DNA of 64,000 bases from Prinia subflava (taxonomy: Eukaryota; Chordata; Aves; Passeriformes; Cisticolidae). The translations under genes and the position numbers were made by a program. Below the pieces are notes generated by a model. The model was not told where the DNA came from, searched no databases, and saw nothing but the letters and a program-made list of their open reading frames with translations. Position 1 is the first letter of the stretch. Each line of letters starts with the position of its first letter. The stretch lies in the NCBI RefSeq assembly GCF_021018805.1, contig NC_086254.1, forward strand, positions 496,001 to 560,000, read 5' to 3'. Shown here in pieces: positions 60,401 through 64,000 of this stretch.

Positions 60401-63400
60401 AGAAAATGTGCCAATTCCTTAATAAAAACACCAAAGAAGCAAATAAATAGACAAGAGAAACAGACAGTGAATGGGAGTGAGAAGCATCTTGAATAGTGTA
60501 CAGGGGACAGAGGAGATGACATGCCTCCCCTGGGAGGCTGACAACAAGATTTCTGCAGGCAAAGCCCTCTGGGCCTCATATGTGGACTCAGGTGAGGCAT
60601 AATCCACATCCCAAATACACAGAGAAATCCACACTGTACTTATGTGTTTTAGCCACTGCACAGCTCACAGAAAACAGACTTTGCTGCTCCTCATCTTTCA
60701 GAAGCAGCACTTTAAGGACAAAATAAAACCTTGTACCATTAACACCTGAAAAATGCCAGGTCTCTATCTAAAGCTTCTGCACTGAGCAGGGCCAGGACTG
60801 GATAAAATCCCAAATGAACCTGCAGAGTGCTCAGACAAACTCCTCCAAGGCATTTCCTTAGCTAGAAGGCTGTGATAGGGGTTTAATGGCAGCAGGAAAA
60901 CAGCAGAGGTACAGCCTGCACGACTGCCAAAGAATCAAAGAATCACTACTGTTGGAAAAAGACCTTTAAGATCATCAGGTCCAACCTGCACTCAGCTGTC
61001 TCCTCCTGTCAGGAGTTGTGCAGAGCCACAAGGTCCCCCCTGAGCCTCCTTTTCTCCAGGCTGAGCCCCTTTCCCAGCTTCCTCAGCTGCTCCTGGGAGT
61101 CCAGACCCTCCCCAGCTCTGTTCCCTTCCCTGGACACACTCAGTCTCTTGGTGACCTTGCCTAGAACTGCCCCAAGGATTTGAGGTGTTTCCTCATCAGT
61201 GCCAAACCTGCAGTCCCTCCCTGCACACATATCTTTTTGACTACCACCACCTTCCTCAAAACTTCCAAACTTGTCGTGTTTAATGAAGTCTCAGAGCTAT
61301 TAAAATCCTTTATTCTTCCAAGACTATGCAGTGGGGCAAGGCAGAGAGTGCCTTGTGAATCCACCAAGGGACACAGGCCAACACAGGCATCCAACCATCT
61401 CTGGCATATACACAGGAGAAAGAGTATGGATGTGAAAAACACCTTACTCAAATCTCCTCTCCTCAGATATGGGAGAGGCCAAAGGACAAGCATATTCAAG
61501 AAATCACACAGTGAAGGCATCAGGCTCCTTCAATCCCTGTGCTCCTCAGGATCAACTTTTCAGGGACCAACATTTAGGAGCTGGGCAGTGTCAGCCCCTC
61601 AGAATCACAGAATGGTTTGGGTGGGAAGGGCCCTTAAAGGTCAGCTAGAGCTGGATACTGGGTCTCCCTCCATGGAAATAGGAAAAAAAAATGGATTGCT
61701 CCTTTTTTTTCTTGAGTTTTTGTATTTTTAGGTTGATTTGGTTTTTTTTTCCAGCTCGGGCAATATCAGGGCTTACCTTTGCTATGACCAACACTTGTGC
61801 TGTTTTTCACTGCTGAACTAGCAGGGAAACAGGGACCAGCCAAACGAGGAGTATCCTGGTGTTTTAACAAGTGGAGCAGATCCAGCAATTGGCAGTAGAA
61901 AGTGCACAGAGAAGTGCAGGATGTGAGGTGGGAGACATGAGGGAAAGGCACTGGGACACCAGTATTTACAGCAGGGCAGCTCACAGCCACTGAGCCAGAC
62001 TCAGCCTGAGCTGCACTGGCTGCACATCCCAAGGCTGCTCCCTCTCCTCTCCAGGACATGAGTGGGAAGGAACAGGAAAGCCTCTGCAGTGCACAAAGCA
62101 CTGACCACATACTTCAGGGAGTAAGTAAGGAGGAACCCAACCACCAGGTCTGCTCCTTGTACACTCCTGTCTGGCCTACCTTGTTGTCTCACATCTTTCC
62201 TCCCCCTTCCCCATCTCTAATTCCCAAGTCACAGATTCTCTCACCCAAGAGTAGGGTCATCCCAAGAGTTCAGTCACAGGTTTTCGAAACAAAGGAGAGA
62301 ACGTAGTGAAAACTCTTGTTCACATACTTCAGCTGCTCTTCAAACACTTCTGTTCCCCTGTCCCTAGAGAGGATCAGCCTTACTTTCTGCTGAATTCAGA
62401 CATCTCAAGCCCAGGAGCAGCTGCAGCAGCCACAAATGCTGCAGTGGAGTCAGGGATGAACTGAAGAGCTTGGAACACCCACATCTAGCCAGATCCCCCT
62501 GCTGTGGAGCACTAAACCAGGCTGCAGATCCAGGGACAGTCCTCCAGATGACTTTGGTGGCTGCACTGGCCATATATGACAGACTGAACTTAAAACATTC
62601 CAGCCAAGAGCCACAGGAGCAGGGCACACACACACACACACAGAGTACCTGGGCTCTCCGTGTCCGTAGGCAGGAACCCCTGTTTTAGGAGCTGCTGCTT
62701 GAGCTCACTGCTCTCCACAGGGACTTCTGACACCATGTTGCATGGAATGTATCCCTCCCTTCCAGCACTCTCCCCTCTGTAAAAACCATCAGCATCCTTG
62801 TCTCCACAAACCTGCAAAGGGAAATAGACTGTTTATGCTGCAGTGACTGAGCTGCACAGAGAAAGAATCATGAAATATCCTGAGTTGGAAGAGATCCCCA
62901 AGGATCATCCAGTCCAACCCCTAGCCCTGCACAGACATCCCAATAATCCCACCCTGTGCATCTCTGGGAGCAGTGTCCAAATGCTCCCGCAGCTCTGGCA
63001 GCCTTGGGGGTGTGCCCATTCCCTTTCCCAAAATCCAACCTAGCCCTTCCTGACACAGCTCCAGCCATTCCATAAGGTCACCAATGAGAAGACATTAGCA
63101 TCTGCCCCTCTACTTCACTCGTGAGGAAGCTGCAGACCTCCCAAGGTTTATGCTGCCCCTGGAACACCAGACAGATCCAGAGTAGGAGATATTCATCAAG
63201 TTCTTACTTTCAGGATCTGCCCCTCCTTAAATGGGAGCTCCTCTTCTGCTGCATCAGGATTAGGGGACATGGAGACAGGATCATAGTCAAAGAGAGCCAC
63301 AAAGATACGAATGCCATCATCTTTGCCAGAGCTCTTGGGAGCAGTGCTCCTTGGAGGGCCTGTGCACAGAGGGGACAGAGCAGAGACAACATCAGCCCTG

Positions 63401-63631
63401 CTCCAGCCCTGCATGGTCCAAGCACTGCCTGCCAGCCTCTACCCAGCCATTTCCAGGAGCTTCCACCTCTCCTGCTGCCCACCTCTCTCCCTGTTCCTGC
63501 TCACCTGGACTAGAGACCGAAAGTTTTTGCATGTGGCTTCTTCTTACGCTCCTGCTCCGTCTCCTGCTAGGAGCCTGCCAGGCGGCTGTGCCAGGCGGCT
63601 CCGGGCCCCTGGAATCTTTATGACTGGATAC
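48434..63631 (-). CDS. TSPOAP1: TSPOAP1 (RIM-binding protein 1), 3' ten coding exons, partial
   Basis: A cytoplasmic scaffold that links RIM and voltage-gated calcium channels at presynaptic active zones and binds the TSPO receptor. The exons, in transcription order on -, are 63505-63631, 63208-63359, 62649-62811, 61777-61812, 60346-60417, 59951-59986, 58955-59058, 57144-57215, 55541-55669 and 48434-48649. Together they give 1107 nt (368 aa plus stop) in one continuous phase. SH3 II spans exons 2-3 (IRIFVALFDYDPVSMSPNPD to GREGYIPCNMVSEV). PPPRRQTVPPPKPRRSKK is in exon 5. SH3 III spans exons 7-9 (MVAAFDYNPKESSPN, GDVITVFGSMDDDGFYY, RGLVPSNFLE). The basic C-terminus KKKRGFFFKGKN ends the protein. 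MVAAFDYNP and PKPRRSKKA fit TSPOAP1 rather than RIMBP2, as does the adjacent MPO locus. Its SH3 I, fibronectin repeats and promoter lie right of the window. No lesion is seen. An extra exon between 48649 and 55541 cannot be excluded. Confidence 0.92.
48650..50482. other. last intron of TSPOAP1, left part
   Basis: No additional exon with phase-compatible splice sites and family motif was recognised. Short frames here look random. Confidence 0.4.
50483..50831 (+). mobile_element. solo LTR of an endogenous retrovirus
   Basis: It carries a TATA box in 'atttataaaagtaggagacc', a start-like 'ttttgcttccatcttgg' segment, a polyadenylation signal in 'cttaaataaatactcacttt' and an ATCA terminus at 50828-50831. 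A TGAT near 50482 would match that terminus, but I found no target duplication, so the 5' edge is uncertain. It lies antisense to TSPOAP1 in its last intron. No internal viral genes are attached. Confidence 0.7.
50832..55540. other. last intron of TSPOAP1, right part
   Basis: About 4.7 kb without a recognised exon, CR1 or RNA gene. It is notably poorer in CR1 than the MPO pseudogene introns. Confidence 0.4.
56530..56960 (+). repeat. CR1 LINE 3' fragment
   Basis: 'cagagctggagcccctctgc', 'gggtgcccagagaagctgtg', 'ctggacagggcttggagcaa' and 'gctttaaggtcccttcccca'. It lies in TSPOAP1 intron sequence. Confidence 0.93.
58430..58583 (+). repeat. CR1 LINE 3' end
   Basis: 'cctggaagtgtccaaggcca', 'cttggagcaacccagtctag' and 'catgatcctgtgattctata'. 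Confidence 0.92.
59319..59342. repeat. (CA)n(TA)n microsatellite
   Basis: A CA run followed directly by a TA run, in a TSPOAP1 intron. Confidence 0.95.
60940..61230 (-). repeat. CR1 LINE 3' fragment
   Basis: 'caaagaatcactactgttgg', 'atcatcaggtccaacctgca', 'ctcctgtcaggagttgtgca' and 'tttctccaggctgagcccct'. Confidence 0.93.
61600..61680 (-). repeat. CR1 LINE 3' end
   Basis: 'cagaatcacagaatggtttg' then 'gtgggaagggcccttaaagg'. Confidence 0.85.
62625..62642. repeat. (CA)n microsatellite
   Basis: A short CA run 7 bp from the donor of the 62649-62811 TSPOAP1 exon. Confidence 0.95.
62855..63075 (-). repeat. CR1 LINE 3' fragment, same subfamily as 19590-19870
   Basis: 'agaatcatgaaatatcctga', 'gatcatccagtccaacccct', 'ctcccgcagctctggcagcc' and 'gggggtgtgcccattccctt', in complement orientation. 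Confidence 0.9.
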
Positions 63632-64000
63632 CTGCAATTGGAACCACCAGAGAATTAGTAGCAGCCTCTGCCTTCCAACTCCCTGAACAGTGCTCAGCCC
63701 AAACGCACTCCACAAAGAGCAGTGCATCCAAATGCAACATTCCTCTTCAGGGACACTCTAGAGCTGGAAAGACCAAAGGAGTTGGAAAACAACTGAGGAC
63801 AGGCAGGCACCCTGCCAGGCACCAGTAACGATCCCCTTGGGGAGGGTGAAGATGCAGGAAAAAGCATTTCGAGGGGAGGCAATGACATTACAGTCAGCAT
63901 CTACACAAAGCTTTCACCAATCTGCTTATTGCAACAGGGATTCTCATTTGGGTCCCACAGCCTCCTGCCATGGGGAGGAAGATCCAGTGTGAAAAGGAAT
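63632..64000. other. TSPOAP1 intron, running off the window
   Basis: No further coding exon of TSPOAP1 was recognised before the right edge. Confidence 0.4.

Overview
The window is vertebrate nuclear DNA and almost certainly avian, probably from a passerine. It carries about thirty fragments of the CR1 LINE, most ending in the ATTCTGTG-type 3' tail, one 2.4 kb CR1 copy whose reverse transcriptase frame is largely open, and several LTRs of endogenous retroviruses. Genes are split into short exons with GT/AG introns. The gene order (peroxidase on +, peroxidase on -, TSPOAP1 on -) matches the mammalian LPO-MPO-TSPOAP1 block (human 17q22).

Layout, left to right. (1) At 882-2860 on + lie the last three coding exons of an animal haem peroxidase in the LPO position. 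The middle exon has stops, a duplication and a frame change, so it is a pseudogene. (2) 3.6-10.4 kb is repeat territory: a T-rich tract, the long CR1 (4563-7027), and an LTR/retrovirus-like block (7.05-8.95 kb) with tandem repeats and three consecutive hairpins whose stems differ by compensatory changes. (3) At 11090-16673 on - is a complete six-exon lysophosphatidic acid acyltransferase gene, AGPAT1-like, predicted 269 aa. (4) At 23554-42073 on - is a twelve-exon peroxidase in the MPO/EPX position. Every coding exon is recognisable and spliceable, but the gene has a 2-nt frameshift beside the distal haem motif, replacement of the catalytic arginine, a TGA stop in the RSRDHG motif and loss of a conserved cysteine. 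A GATA/TATA-like promoter and a non-coding first-exon donor are still visible near 43.2 kb. (5) 43.2-47.4 kb holds no gene I can defend. (6) At 48434-63631 on - are the last ten coding exons of TSPOAP1 (RIM-binding protein 1), with SH3 domains II and III and two 36-nt microexons. The 5' part of the gene lies beyond the right edge.

Taken together, both myeloid/secretory peroxidases of the locus look dead in this genome while their neighbours AGPAT1-like and TSPOAP1 look intact. That is the main biological signal. It fits the long-standing observation that avian heterophils lack myeloperoxidase activity, although I can show the lesions only in this one sequence. The second signal is the covarying hairpin array at 8376-8464. 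All splice sites, domain calls and repeat names were read by eye; no database search was run.
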